Of a stretch of DNA of 60,052 nt, positions 50,593 through 58,913 are shown in pieces. The position numbers and the translations under genes are program-made. Source of the stretch: Euryarchaeota archaeon UBA602 (GTDB lineage: Archaea > Thermoplasmatota > Poseidoniia > Poseidoniales > Thalassarchaeaceae). The stretch is taken from positions 7,777 through 67,828 of the forward strand of contig DAHO01000045.1 of the NCBI GenBank assembly GCA_002498455.1, written 5' to 3'. Numbering within the stretch: the first letter of the stretch is position 1; each line of letters begins with the position of its first letter. The notes below the pieces were generated by a model. That model had not been told where the DNA came from and did not search any database. It saw nothing but the letters and a program-made list of their open reading frames with translations.

Positions 50593-51417
50593 ATGGCCAA
50601 GTTCAAGGATACCGATTTAGAATTGACACGAGCAATGAATGAAATGCGTGAAGTTGAGATCCAACTCGACTTTACCCCAAACGCACTAGCAAGTGTATTG
50701 TACAAGCAAGGTGACACTGTTGTCCTCGCTTGTTGTACACGCGCGAGGAACCTGCCTCGTTGGTTTCCTCGTGACGCCACAAAAGGATGGGTCAATGCTG
50801 AATACAGCCTACTCCCGGGTTCGACCGATTCTCGATTCCAGCGTGAACGAAGAGGTGCAAAGGGTCGAACTTACGAAATTGAACGCTTGATTGCACGTAG
50901 CCTTCGAGCTGGAATTAACCTTGAGGAACTCGGTCCACACAGTCTTACTGTAGATTGTGATATTCTGAATGCAGACGGAGGTACTCGCTGCGCTTCGATT
51001 ACTGCAGCTACCATCGCTCTCAGATTGGGTGTTCGTCGATTGATTGAGCAGGGATTGTGCTTGCCTGCGGCCGACCGCAAACCCGCAGATGCGGGGCGTG
51101 AATGGGAGCCTCGTGAATTGAGTCCAGATGAGAAATCTGCGCACGAAGCAGCTGTTCTACCAGTCGATGTTGCGGCGATTAGCGTTGGACTGATTGGTGA
51201 AGACGTGTATCTTGATTTGGATTACATTCTTGATTCAAATGCAGATGTCGACATGAACGTCATCGGCACCAGCGATGGAATGTTGGTTGAGGTCCAAGGA
51301 ACCGGGGAAGAAGCCACCTATTCTCGGGCTCAAATGGATGCGCTTATGGATATGGCTGAGAAGGGGCTTGCGCGCCTGCACTCGATACAAAGTGATGTTC
51401 TCAACAATCAGAGTTGA
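50593..51417 (+). CDS. rph: Ribonuclease PH, bacterial type
   Basis: Phosphorolytic 3'-to-5' exoribonuclease that trims tRNA precursors. The 274-residue translation follows bacterial RNase PH rather than archaeal Rrp41: FTPNALASVLYKQGDTVVLACC, WVNAEYSLLPGSTDSRFQRE, the basic GRTYEIERLIARSLRA segment, TVDCDILNADGGTRCASI with the catalytic Asp pair, and YLDLDYILDSNADVDMNVI. A charged insert of about 25 residues (PAADRKPADAGREWEPRE) is extra. It ends one base pair before the encoded CCA of a convergent tRNA-Phe gene. In archaea the exosome usually does this job. Confidence 0.85.
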   Translation: MAKFKDTDLELTRAMNEMREVEIQLDFTPNALASVLYKQGDTVVLACCTRARNLPRWFPRDATKGWVNAEYSLLPGSTDSRFQRERRGAKGRTYEIERLIARSLRAGINLEELGPHSLTVDCDILNADGGTRCASITAATIALRLGVRRLIEQGLCLPAADRKPADAGREWEPRELSPDEKSAHEAAVLPVDVAAISVGLIGEDVYLDLDYILDSNADVDMNVIGTSDGMLVEVQGTGEEATYSRAQMDALMDMAEKGLARLHSIQSDVLNNQS

Positions 51418-51493
51418 TGGTGCGGTGGGCCGGGCTTGAACCGGCGACTTCCAGATCTTCAGTCTGGCACTCTCCCAGCTGAGTTACCACCGC
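51418..51493 (-). tRNA. trnF: tRNA-Phe (GAA), CCA encoded
   Basis: On the minus strand a complete cloverleaf of 76 bases: acceptor GCGGTGG/CCACCGC, D arm ACTC-AGCTGGGA-GAGT, anticodon arm CCAGA-CTGAAGA-TCTGG giving anticodon GAA, variable AAGTC, T arm GCCGG-TTCAAGC-CCGGC, discriminator A followed by CCA (51420-51418). No intron. The CCA end directly meets the stop codon of the convergent RNase PH gene. Confidence 0.95.
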
Positions 51494-51550
51494 AGGGAAC
51501 TGCGCCACCAGCCTCGCATTATCAACCCTTTCGGGTGCTAAATGAGTGCC

Positions 51551-52687
51551 TCAAAAGAGGTCGTCGTCATCTTCTTCAGAGTCCAACATCATGGGCTCAT
51601 CGGCCTTTTTGGTCGATTTCTTCGCCGCAGGCTTAGTTTCTTTCTTCGGCGCCGGAGGAGTCGGGGCTGTCTTGCCTTGCTCTGCAGCTTCTCGCTTGGC
51701 TTTCTCTTCAGCCTCTCGAGCTGCCAATTCCTCTGGATCCATGCCCTGTGCAATGGCCAATTTGTTGCGACGCTCGTCACGAGCCTGCTTCTCAAACAAG
51801 CGATGTTTCGCTTTTTCGCACTGTTGCAACATGAACATGGCATCGTGTTCAAGCAAAGGTGAATCTGAAATCATGGTGATGTCTAACCAATCACCGTCCT
51901 CAGCCAAGAATTCTGCAAGAGGCTCAAACTTCAAATCGGATTTCTTAATTTGCGTGTAGTGCAATGCATTGCCCATACGATGTTCAATGCCACTGAAGTG
52001 ACAATAGAAGGTCTTCCCACCAATGGTTTCTCGAACCAAATCGAATAATTCGCCGAAGTCTTCACTCGTTCGTAGACGACCATGACCTCGCGCATGGATA
52101 TGGGCTAGATTGAGAACAGGAACTGTACCTTCAACGTGATTGGTAACCTCTAGGACCTCCTCAAGAGTACCCCAGAGTTCCTGCCGTCCGCTGGTCTCAA
52201 CACCAATCAATGTGGGGGAATTGTCAATCACCCATGGGAACGCAGCATAATCCTCACTTTCGTCCTCGTTGTTCCAAATTTCTGCACAACGATCTACGAC
52301 GCCAGCCATGACGTTGGCGACCTGCTCATTGGCATCTTTACCACGCTTGAATTCACCATAAGGCCCAACGTGGTATGTGATGTGGCGTGCGTTCACGATC
52401 TTGGCCGCCTGCAGGCTGGCCTCCATCTTCGATAGGGTTCGGCTCCGTTCGCGCTTGTTACCCAACAATTCTGCATAGTACGGGCCGTGGAGATTCATTT
52501 CAAAACCCGTTTTCCATGACAAAATACCCGCTTGCCAATATTGGTCAAAATGATGAGGTGCAACGGTCCTAACAGTTTGGATTTCCATCGTCTCTAAACC
52601 GAGTGCAGTTATGTCATCCATTCCTTCAACAATCGTCCGTCCTTTGCAGGACAACGGAACGCCGGCAGGTCCTAATTTCAGTGGCAT
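51551..52687 (-). CDS. nfo: Endonuclease IV-like (Nfo family) AP endonuclease with charged tail
   Basis: TIM-barrel protein of the AP-endonuclease 2 family, which cuts at abasic sites. In the 378 residues the metal-ligand contexts appear in order: NLHGPYYAEL, ITYHVGPYGEF, IGVETSGRQELWGT (Glu), VLNLAHIHARGHG (His pair; the usual Asp of LDTCH is changed), FYCHFSGIEH (His) and SDSPLLEHDA (Glu). The last about 90 residues are a long charged helix (QARDERRNKLAIAQ) then a Lys/Pro tail ending in an acidic MLDSEEDDDDLF. A divergent catalytic set leaves activity uncertain. GGGGGGAG precedes the ATG. Another xylose-isomerase-like fold is the alternative. Confidence 0.75.
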   Translation of the reverse strand: MPLKLGPAGVPLSCKGRTIVEGMDDITALGLETMEIQTVRTVAPHHFDQYWQAGILSWKTGFEMNLHGPYYAELLGNKRERSRTLSKMEASLQAAKIVNARHITYHVGPYGEFKRGKDANEQVANVMAGVVDRCAEIWNNEDESEDYAAFPWVIDNSPTLIGVETSGRQELWGTLEEVLEVTNHVEGTVPVLNLAHIHARGHGRLRTSEDFGELFDLVRETIGGKTFYCHFSGIEHRMGNALHYTQIKKSDLKFEPLAEFLAEDGDWLDITMISDSPLLEHDAMFMLQQCEKAKHRLFEKQARDERRNKLAIAQGMDPEELAAREAEEKAKREAAEQGKTAPTPPAPKKETKPAAKKSTKKADEPMMLDSEEDDDDLF

Positions 52688-52852
52688 ATTCTCCCCCCGA
52701 CCTCTCGGCCGAAACGTTCTATCTTCAAAAGGATGTGCGGATGCATTCTCCTAATAATCTCAAACGAACAGGTATACTTGCCCTTCGTAATTAATGAATA
52801 TTTGCAACGCGAGACCGACATATTAACCCGAACAAGACCGCGCGGTTGCATC

Positions 52853-54721
52853 ATGGGTGGACGTGGACACATCGGCCGCAGGACGAGGTCTTTGCTCGCC
52901 ATCGGCCTGTGCCTGATTCTACTGTTGCCAAGTGGAATGAGTGCGACCTTGGTTCCAACCGATTACAATACAGACGTCAAACCCGTGAATTTCTACAGTG
53001 CCAATGGTTCAGGCGTTAATGAAGAACATCCTGAATGGGGACAAGCAGGGACATTGTTGGGCCGAGTAGCCAATGCATCTCACGACCCAGAAGCAAATTG
53101 GATGGGATTGACAGATTTGCCAAATACAAGAAACATCAGCAACATAGTCTGCGCTGAACCTATGGCCATCCAAGATGAGCGAGGACTGTCGGATTACAAC
53201 TGGTTATGGGGGCAGTTTATCACTCACGAGATTGACTTCACATTGACGCAAAATGGTCGAGTTGGTGGAACGGGTACACCCGAGCAGGCCAACATCCTGA
53301 TTTCAGAAGATGATCCACAAATGGGTGCACCTGGTGGTTCTCAAATCCGATTCTTCCGCTCGCTCTACGTGAACGTGACTGATGATCTGGGCATCCAAAC
53401 TCGAGAGCATCCTAACTCAATCACAACCTGGATCGACGGAAGTTCTGTTTACGGATCATCCATTGAGACCTCAAACTGGTTACGGACTTTTGAGGGCGGG
53501 AAACTGAAGGTCAGTCCAAATCCGTGGGGGGATTTACTTCCAGTTGCGCAAGATGATGACCAGACTGCGCCCCCAATGTCTTTCGTAGGATTTAGCGCGG
53601 ATGTCCGATTTATTGCTGGCGATTCACGAGCCAACGAGCATATCGCACTGATGTCATTGCATGTTCTGTTTATCCGTGAGCACAATCGACTCGCGGAGGA
53701 AATTGCTGAGCGAAACCCCGATTGGACGGATGAGGATATTTACCAACTGGCAAGGAAACTCGTCGCGGCGCAAATACAAGCCATCACTTACGAGGAATTC
53801 CTCCCAAGTTTGGGCGTCACACTCGTCCCATACAGTGGATACAATTCATCAATTAATCCACAAGTAACCAGCTCGTTTGCCACAGTAGCATTCCGCATGG
53901 GGCACTCCCAAACAGGAGATGTATTCCTCAGACTTGATGAGAATCGGGAACCCATTGAGAATGGAGTTATGGACTTATTTGATGGGTTTTGGACCACTCG
54001 CCCCGTGACGGAAGAAGGAGGCATTGCCCCCATATTGCGAGGAGTCGCAGCCCAGACTCAAGCCGCCAACGACATTTACTATGGAGAGGATTTGAGGAAT
54101 CATTTGTTTGGAATGCCGGGTGCAGGAGGCATGGACTTGTGCGCTATCGATATCCAACGAGGTCGCGATCATGGAGTCCCATACTACGGAGATGTTCGAG
54201 CCGCATTTGGACTCGATCAGATATCCAATTACAGCGACATTACAAGCGATGATGAGGTTGCAGGACGTCTTGCGGAAGCCTATGGTCAACAGGACCCGGG
54301 TCATATCGACCCCTACATCGGCATGTTGGCCGAAGATCATCTACCCGATTCTGCGTTGGGTGAAACCATGGATGCTGTCATTCGTGATCAATTCATTCGA
54401 CTGCGAGATGGAGACCCGCTGTATTACGAAAATGACCCCGAATTGGAAGGGGTTGAACAGAACCTCTCGGAGACAAGACTCTCCCACATCATACTGCGAA
54501 ACACTGAGATCCAATCCATCCAATGCAATGTATTCTTTGCAGAAACCAATCTGGATAATTTGGATTGTTATTTACCCAAAGAAATTACCTCACCAGTGGT
54601 TGAAAACAAAGATGAATCCAATATCAGAACCATCGTTCTTGGGTTGATTGGATTGGCCGTTCTCGGATTGCTGATTATTGGCTTTTTTGGGGCGACTTCC
54701 AAATCAGCTGAACCAGAATAA
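52853..54721 (+). CDS. Secreted animal-type haem peroxidase, membrane-anchored
   Basis: 622-residue member of the peroxidase-cyclooxygenase (animal haem peroxidase) superfamily. A Sec-type signal peptide (about 10-31, ending GMSA) and a C-terminal transmembrane helix (about 593-614) place it on the outer face. Distal His125 lies in GQFITHEIDFT, catalytic Arg259 in AGDSRANEHIALMSLHVLF with Glu262, REHNRLAEEI follows, and proximal His351 lies in AFRMGHSQ. The Asp that ester-links haem in mammalian enzymes is Thr124 here. Such enzymes are mostly eukaryotic and bacterial, so gene transfer is likely. A TATA-like ACATATTAACC about 30 bases before ATG 52853 suggests a leaderless transcript. Confidence 0.85.
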   Translation: MGGRGHIGRRTRSLLAIGLCLILLLPSGMSATLVPTDYNTDVKPVNFYSANGSGVNEEHPEWGQAGTLLGRVANASHDPEANWMGLTDLPNTRNISNIVCAEPMAIQDERGLSDYNWLWGQFITHEIDFTLTQNGRVGGTGTPEQANILISEDDPQMGAPGGSQIRFFRSLYVNVTDDLGIQTREHPNSITTWIDGSSVYGSSIETSNWLRTFEGGKLKVSPNPWGDLLPVAQDDDQTAPPMSFVGFSADVRFIAGDSRANEHIALMSLHVLFIREHNRLAEEIAERNPDWTDEDIYQLARKLVAAQIQAITYEEFLPSLGVTLVPYSGYNSSINPQVTSSFATVAFRMGHSQTGDVFLRLDENREPIENGVMDLFDGFWTTRPVTEEGGIAPILRGVAAQTQAANDIYYGEDLRNHLFGMPGAGGMDLCAIDIQRGRDHGVPYYGDVRAAFGLDQISNYSDITSDDEVAGRLAEAYGQQDPGHIDPYIGMLAEDHLPDSALGETMDAVIRDQFIRLRDGDPLYYENDPELEGVEQNLSETRLSHIILRNTEIQSIQCNVFFAETNLDNLDCYLPKEITSPVVENKDESNIRTIVLGLIGLAVLGLLIIGFFGATSKSAEPE

Positions 54722-56597
54722 TTGTCATCAGAATGAGAACCAATATCGAGAAATCAATCGGTTCAGGTGGGAGAACCTCCACAACGGTGATTTCTGAATT
54801 CACCTGAACATCACCAATGCTTTGGATATGTCCGGTCGACCATTTGACCTTGACTTCAGCGATTGATTGGTCACCCAAACCAAAATGCACAATGGGGTCA
54901 CTACTGCCAAGGAAACCATCTCCAGCGTAAGCATGCTGTTTGAGAATGGTTCCATCCTCCAAATGCACTTCAACGATGCAACCGATACCGTGTGAATTAG
55001 AGCCCCCTTCTGTACCTTGTAGCCTCACCTTAAGCCACCCACCAAGACCGTCCTCGACAGCAGTGTTTCTCCATAACTGCGGGGCTGCATTCGCGTGTGC
55101 CAATAGCAGGTCTAGGTCACCATCATTATCGAAATCTGCTAGGGCAACGCCCATGGTTTTGTTTCCTCCACGGGCATAACCAGAACTCTTGTTGGCCCCA
55201 GATAGACCGAGTTCATCCGCAACATCGGTGAAATCAATCATTCCATCACCGTCGATATCACCATCGTTTCGGTACAATGAATTGTATTGATTTGAAATGT
55301 CCAAATTAATTCGTCCAACTCCAAACCACAGATCCATATCACCATCCAAGTCGTAATCAAAGAAATGACAATCCCAATTCACAAGAGTGTTCGATTGTTC
55401 GCCATAAATTCCCATCGAAGATTGCTCTACGAAGATGTCTCCTTGATTGTTCCACAGGAAATTATCGCCGAAATTTGACTGGCATACATCCAAATCTCCG
55501 TCCAAATCAATGTCTGCTGCATGAGCACCCATGCCCGTTCCGGGTCGAACCATCTCTCGCTCGGTCGTCACCAACTCAAATGTCCCATCACCGTTGTTTT
55601 GGTAAAGGGGGGAGATGCCAAAATCACTGGCAACGTACAAATCCTCCCATCCGTCACCATTTGCATCGAACCAAACCGCGGCCCATGACATACCGGAACC
55701 CGTCGGTTCATCACTGACCCCGTCTGGCAACTTGGCCTGAGCACTTGGATTGGTGACACTGGTGGGAAATATCGAAAGTGCAGGGCCCACCAATGGAACA
55801 AAATCAACTTCGGAGGATTCAAGCTGCCCAAAAGTACCTGATTCCTTTGTTTGGTCACTAAATTCTGGGATTCCATCACCGTTAGAATCTCCATCATTAC
55901 GGTACAGAATATTGGTTTCGCGTCGGGCCAAACCGGTCAACTCGTCAACCATTCCAAAGTTCATCGAGTAACAGTCCAAGTCACCATCATGGTCATAATC
56001 AGCCCATACGGATCCTGATGAGTGTCCTGGATTGCCCAAGTTACTCTGAGCGGTCACATCCGTAAACACACCGTTTTCATTTTGGAACATTTGGTTTGGT
56101 TCACCGGTAAATTCCGGATTCTCCATATTGGCTCGCCCATAATTTGAGAGATACAAATCCACATCACCATCACCATCAAAATCAACCCAAGTGGCTCCCA
56201 ATGTAGTCACATCGGGAAAACCCACTCCAGCCTCTTCTGATACATCAACAAATTGTCCACCGCCATCATTTCTCAGTAAGTGACTCTGACCCGTAGAGTT
56301 CTCGACCAATCGCTCATGGGCAGGATGATTCTCTGGAATATCTCCCATACTGGAGAATCCGAGAGCAATTGCCGTTTCTTGCCCAAGGTGGTCAAATCGA
56401 GCGGTTAGGAAGACGTCCAAATCACCATCTTGATCATAATCGCCCCAAGCCACTCCCGGGCCATAAGACGCCCAATTGGTCAAAGGACCGGAATCGATCT
56501 CCTCAAACCCCGATTCGGGTACCAGTTCAAATCCAGCACTTGCAGGACCGCATGAAAGTAGCAGCACCACCAACAGATAGACCGGTGCTGGGCGCAT
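54675..56597 (-). CDS. Secreted FG-GAP/VCBS-repeat protein with ASPIC/UnbV domain (CRTAC1-like)
   Basis: 640-residue extracytoplasmic protein with a signal peptide whose lipobox-like LLSC could give a lipoprotein (MRPAPVYLLVVLLLSC). At least eight FG-GAP/VCBS-type repeats carry calcium-binding D-x-D-x-D-G motifs (GDYDQDGDLDVFL, VDFDGDGDVDLYLS, ADIDLDGDLDVCQS and others), which suits a beta-propeller. An ASPIC/UnbV domain follows (about 520-600: GGWLKVRLQGTEGGSNSHGIG, STGHIQSIGDVQVNSEI), then a C-terminal membrane helix. Its 3' end overlaps the convergent haem peroxidase gene by 47 bases. A role in calcium-dependent adhesion or matrix binding is inferred. ATG 56597 sets the signal peptide. Confidence 0.85.
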   Translation of the reverse strand: MRPAPVYLLVVLLLSCGPASAGFELVPESGFEEIDSGPLTNWASYGPGVAWGDYDQDGDLDVFLTARFDHLGQETAIALGFSSMGDIPENHPAHERLVENSTGQSHLLRNDGGGQFVDVSEEAGVGFPDVTTLGATWVDFDGDGDVDLYLSNYGRANMENPEFTGEPNQMFQNENGVFTDVTAQSNLGNPGHSSGSVWADYDHDGDLDCYSMNFGMVDELTGLARRETNILYRNDGDSNGDGIPEFSDQTKESGTFGQLESSEVDFVPLVGPALSIFPTSVTNPSAQAKLPDGVSDEPTGSGMSWAAVWFDANGDGWEDLYVASDFGISPLYQNNGDGTFELVTTEREMVRPGTGMGAHAADIDLDGDLDVCQSNFGDNFLWNNQGDIFVEQSSMGIYGEQSNTLVNWDCHFFDYDLDGDMDLWFGVGRINLDISNQYNSLYRNDGDIDGDGMIDFTDVADELGLSGANKSSGYARGGNKTMGVALADFDNDGDLDLLLAHANAAPQLWRNTAVEDGLGGWLKVRLQGTEGGSNSHGIGCIVEVHLEDGTILKQHAYAGDGFLGSSDPIVHFGLGDQSIAEVKVKWSTGHIQSIGDVQVNSEITVVEVLPPEPIDFSILVLILMTIILVQLIWKSPQKSQ

Positions 56598-56631
56598 GCT
56601 CTGGGATGAGATGTTACACATAAGAATACGG

Positions 56632-56670
56632 CTATGTGCTAAATCGCATCTATGATGCGCAGAGACATAC
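56632..56670. promoter_or_regulatory. Shared divergent promoter region of ribB and the FG-GAP gene
   Basis: CGCATC-TAT-GATGCG (56645-56659), perfect 6-bp arms with a 3-base spacer, sits between ACATA-containing elements on both sides: ACATACG (56665-56671, plus) and CACATAG (56638-56632, minus). The symmetric layout fits two divergent promoters under one operator; this is inferred. Confidence 0.45.
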
Positions 56671-56731
56671 GTTCAAACCAAGGTGAATGCGCACGACCGA
56701 AAAGAACGGGGTTGTTTGGCCCCTGCGGAGC

Positions 56732-57448
56732 ATGAGTAGGATGGATTCATCGAAGTTAATTGAACTGGCATCGGAAGCCTTTGCGCAAGGAAAACCTGTC
56801 ATGGTTTTTGATTCAGATTTTCGAGAATGTGAAACTGACTTACTCTGGCCTGCTGCTGCAGCAACACCGGCTGTGATGCGAAGACTACGCCAAGATTGTG
56901 GGGGGTTGTTATTCTTGGCAGTTGGAGACGATGTGGGCGAACAATTTGGTCTCCCATGGCTGCAAGATTTGCACACGCACCCCGCATTGGTTGAGGAGAA
57001 TCCAGTGCTTAGCAAGCTGATCACGGATGACCTACAATACGATACCCGCAGTGCGTTCACACTCTCATTAAATCACCGAGAAACGTTCACTGGAATTACC
57101 GACCATGATCGTGCTTTGACCACAAGACGATTCGGCGAATTGGCCGATGAAATGAAAGGTAGTGATGCTATAGAAGCGATGACTGCTTTGGGAAAGGAAT
57201 TCCGGACACCCGGACACATACCGCTTTGTAGAGAAGCCCCCGGGGGTTTGAAAACTCGCCAAGGCCATACAGAATTGGCGGTCGCAATTGCCAGATTGGC
57301 AGGGTTGGTCCCTTGTACGATTGGTGCAGAGATGCTGCAACCTGATGGAGATCGCGCATTGAGCGTGGAAGATGCCAGAGCCTACGCAGCCAAGCATCAA
57401 ATCCCAATGCTCACCGGTGAAGATATCATGAAAGCCTTTGGCTTGTAG
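56732..57448 (+). CDS. ribB: 3,4-dihydroxy-2-butanone-4-phosphate synthase
   Basis: Makes the four-carbon precursor of riboflavin from ribulose 5-phosphate. In the 238-residue chain the active-site loop reads VFDSDFRECETDLLW, close to the family D-D-x-x-R-E-x-E-x-D pattern. TGITDHDRALTTRRF, GHIPLCREAPGGLKTRQGHTELAVAIARLAGL (with the metal His) and the C-terminal SVEDARAYAAKH are typical. ATG 56732 (or 56741) is preferred; ATG 56687 is too near the proposed promoter. It heads the operon ribB-ribL-ribE-ribH. Confidence 0.93.
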   Translation: MSRMDSSKLIELASEAFAQGKPVMVFDSDFRECETDLLWPAAAATPAVMRRLRQDCGGLLFLAVGDDVGEQFGLPWLQDLHTHPALVEENPVLSKLITDDLQYDTRSAFTLSLNHRETFTGITDHDRALTTRRFGELADEMKGSDAIEAMTALGKEFRTPGHIPLCREAPGGLKTRQGHTELAVAIARLAGLVPCTIGAEMLQPDGDRALSVEDARAYAAKHQIPMLTGEDIMKAFGL

Positions 57449-57457
57449 GGTGGTCAC

Positions 57458-57922
57458 ATGGTACGCGTCATGGCCGTAGGAGTGTTCGACCTACTCCACG
57501 CTGGACACTTGCATTACCTCGAACAGGCCAAGGCACTGGGAGATCATCTCACCGTGATCATCGCACATGACGATACGGTTCGAATGCGGAAGCATGAACC
57601 TGTCACCAGTCAGGATTTACGGCGACGGATGGTTTCAGGATTGAAACCTGTAGATCATGCCATGGTGGGCAATCCTCCAACGGTCCCGATGTACGACATT
57701 TTACCGCTTGTTGAACCCGATATCATCGCCATTGGATATGACCAGGAGCATGCTGAATCCGCCATTCGGGCAGGTCTCGATGAGCGTGGTTTCAATGAGA
57801 TTCAGTTGATTCGAGTCGAGGGGTTGACCGAAGATTTAGACGGAACTCGAAAAATTATCGACAAAATCCTCAGTTTGCAGTGGGCCCAAAAGCGACAGAC
57901 TGAGCTGGAAGGTGAGCAATGA
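57458..57922 (+). CDS. ribL: FAD synthetase, archaeal RibL type
   Basis: Cytidylyltransferase-family enzyme that adenylylates FMN to FAD in archaea. The 154-residue protein has the nucleotidyltransferase motif VFDLLHAGHLHYLEQAK (HxGH), then IIAHDDTVRMRKHEPV, PDIIAIGYDQEH and a C-terminal helical part with EDLDGTRKIIDKIL. It begins nine bases after ribB and its stop overlaps the ribE start (ATGA). Glycerol-3-phosphate cytidylyltransferase is the sequence neighbour, but operon context favours RibL. Confidence 0.88.
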   Translation: MVRVMAVGVFDLLHAGHLHYLEQAKALGDHLTVIIAHDDTVRMRKHEPVTSQDLRRRMVSGLKPVDHAMVGNPPTVPMYDILPLVEPDIIAIGYDQEHAESAIRAGLDERGFNEIQLIRVEGLTEDLDGTRKIIDKILSLQWAQKRQTELEGEQ

Positions 57923-58512
57923 TGTTCACAGGTATCGTTCAAGGCACCGGTTCAGTCCATTCGATTGAAGGCGATGAAACCCTAACGTTCTCAATTGAAA
58001 TCCCATCCACTGAAGGGTTGGAAGTTGGTGGCTCCGTCTCCATTGACGGTGTTTGCTTGACGGCCACTTCGATTGGGGATTTGGTCACCTTCGACGTGAT
58101 TCCCGAAACCATTCAGCGTACAACACTCGGCTCGTTAACTCAGGGGGATTCAGTCAATGTTGAGCGCGCACTCAAATTCGGTGACGAATTGGGGGGACAT
58201 TTGCTCAGTGGGCACATCATGGGAACCGCAGAAATTACGAAAGTGGTGAACCAGGATTACACCATTTGTTGTGCTCCAGAAATGGCCGATTACATTCAGG
58301 AAAAGGGATACATTGCCGTAGATGGGATTTCACTAACCGTGGGAGAAACCGATGGAAAAGGTTCCTTTGCGGTCCACATCATTCCGGAAACCTTGCGCTT
58401 GACCACGCTTGGGAACAAGTCCGAAGGTGATCATGTCAACATTGAAATTGATGCCATGACACAGGCGGTTGTTGAGACGACAAAGAGAATGATGCAACAA
58501 CGGGAGGCATGA
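57919..58512 (+). CDS. ribE: Riboflavin synthase alpha subunit (bacterial trimeric type)
   Basis: Dismutates two 6,7-dimethyl-8-ribityllumazine molecules to riboflavin. In 197 residues two lumazine-binding repeats are seen: MFTGIVQGTGSV to VSIDGVCLTATSIG, then GGHLLSGHIMGTAEI to IAVDGISLTVGE. Most archaea use an unrelated single-domain riboflavin synthase, so the bacterial form here implies transfer. Start is ATG 57919 overlapping ribL, or the next codon ATG 57922 (MFTG). Its stop overlaps ribH by four bases. Confidence 0.94.
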   Translation: MMFTGIVQGTGSVHSIEGDETLTFSIEIPSTEGLEVGGSVSIDGVCLTATSIGDLVTFDVIPETIQRTTLGSLTQGDSVNVERALKFGDELGGHLLSGHIMGTAEITKVVNQDYTICCAPEMADYIQEKGYIAVDGISLTVGETDGKGSFAVHIIPETLRLTTLGNKSEGDHVNIEIDAMTQAVVETTKRMMQQREA

Positions 58513-58913
58513 AAATGAAGATTGGAATCGTGTGTGGTTCATTCCATCGCGCAGAGGTTGAGCGGATGCTTGAATGGTCGAATGATGAAGCGAGTAAGTT
58601 TGAACTTACTGTTTCTGATGTGGTGTGGGTGCCCGGTGCCATGGAGGTTCCTTTGGCCCTCGATCGACTTCTCTGCAGAGACGATATTGATGGGGCCGCG
58701 TGCCTGGGAATCATCGAAAAGGGGCAAACCAAACACGGGCTCGCCATGGGTCAAGCCGTCATCAAGAGCATCATCGATTTACAATTGACTTGGAACAAAC
58801 CTGTCGGACTGGGCATCATTGGACCGGGTGCAAAGCCTGAGCACATTGAACCCAGATTGGAGCCGCACGCCAGGGCAGCCATTGCCGCCATCGCAGCGAT
58901 GTCTAATCCCTGA
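58509..58913 (+). CDS. ribH: 6,7-dimethyl-8-ribityllumazine synthase
   Basis: Condenses the four-carbon unit with the pyrimidine precursor to give lumazine. The 134-residue chain shows IGIVCGSFHRAEVERMLEWS, VPGAMEVPLALDRLL (substrate loop), GAACLGIIEKGQTKHG with the His of the family, and VGLGIIGPGA. It is slightly shorter than bacterial RibH, as in archaeal forms. It ends the riboflavin operon and overlaps the convergent hydroxylase gene by 11 bases. Confidence 0.93.
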   Translation: MKMKIGIVCGSFHRAEVERMLEWSNDEASKFELTVSDVVWVPGAMEVPLALDRLLCRDDIDGAACLGIIEKGQTKHGLAMGQAVIKSIIDLQLTWNKPVGLGIIGPGAKPEHIEPRLEPHARAAIAAIAAMSNP

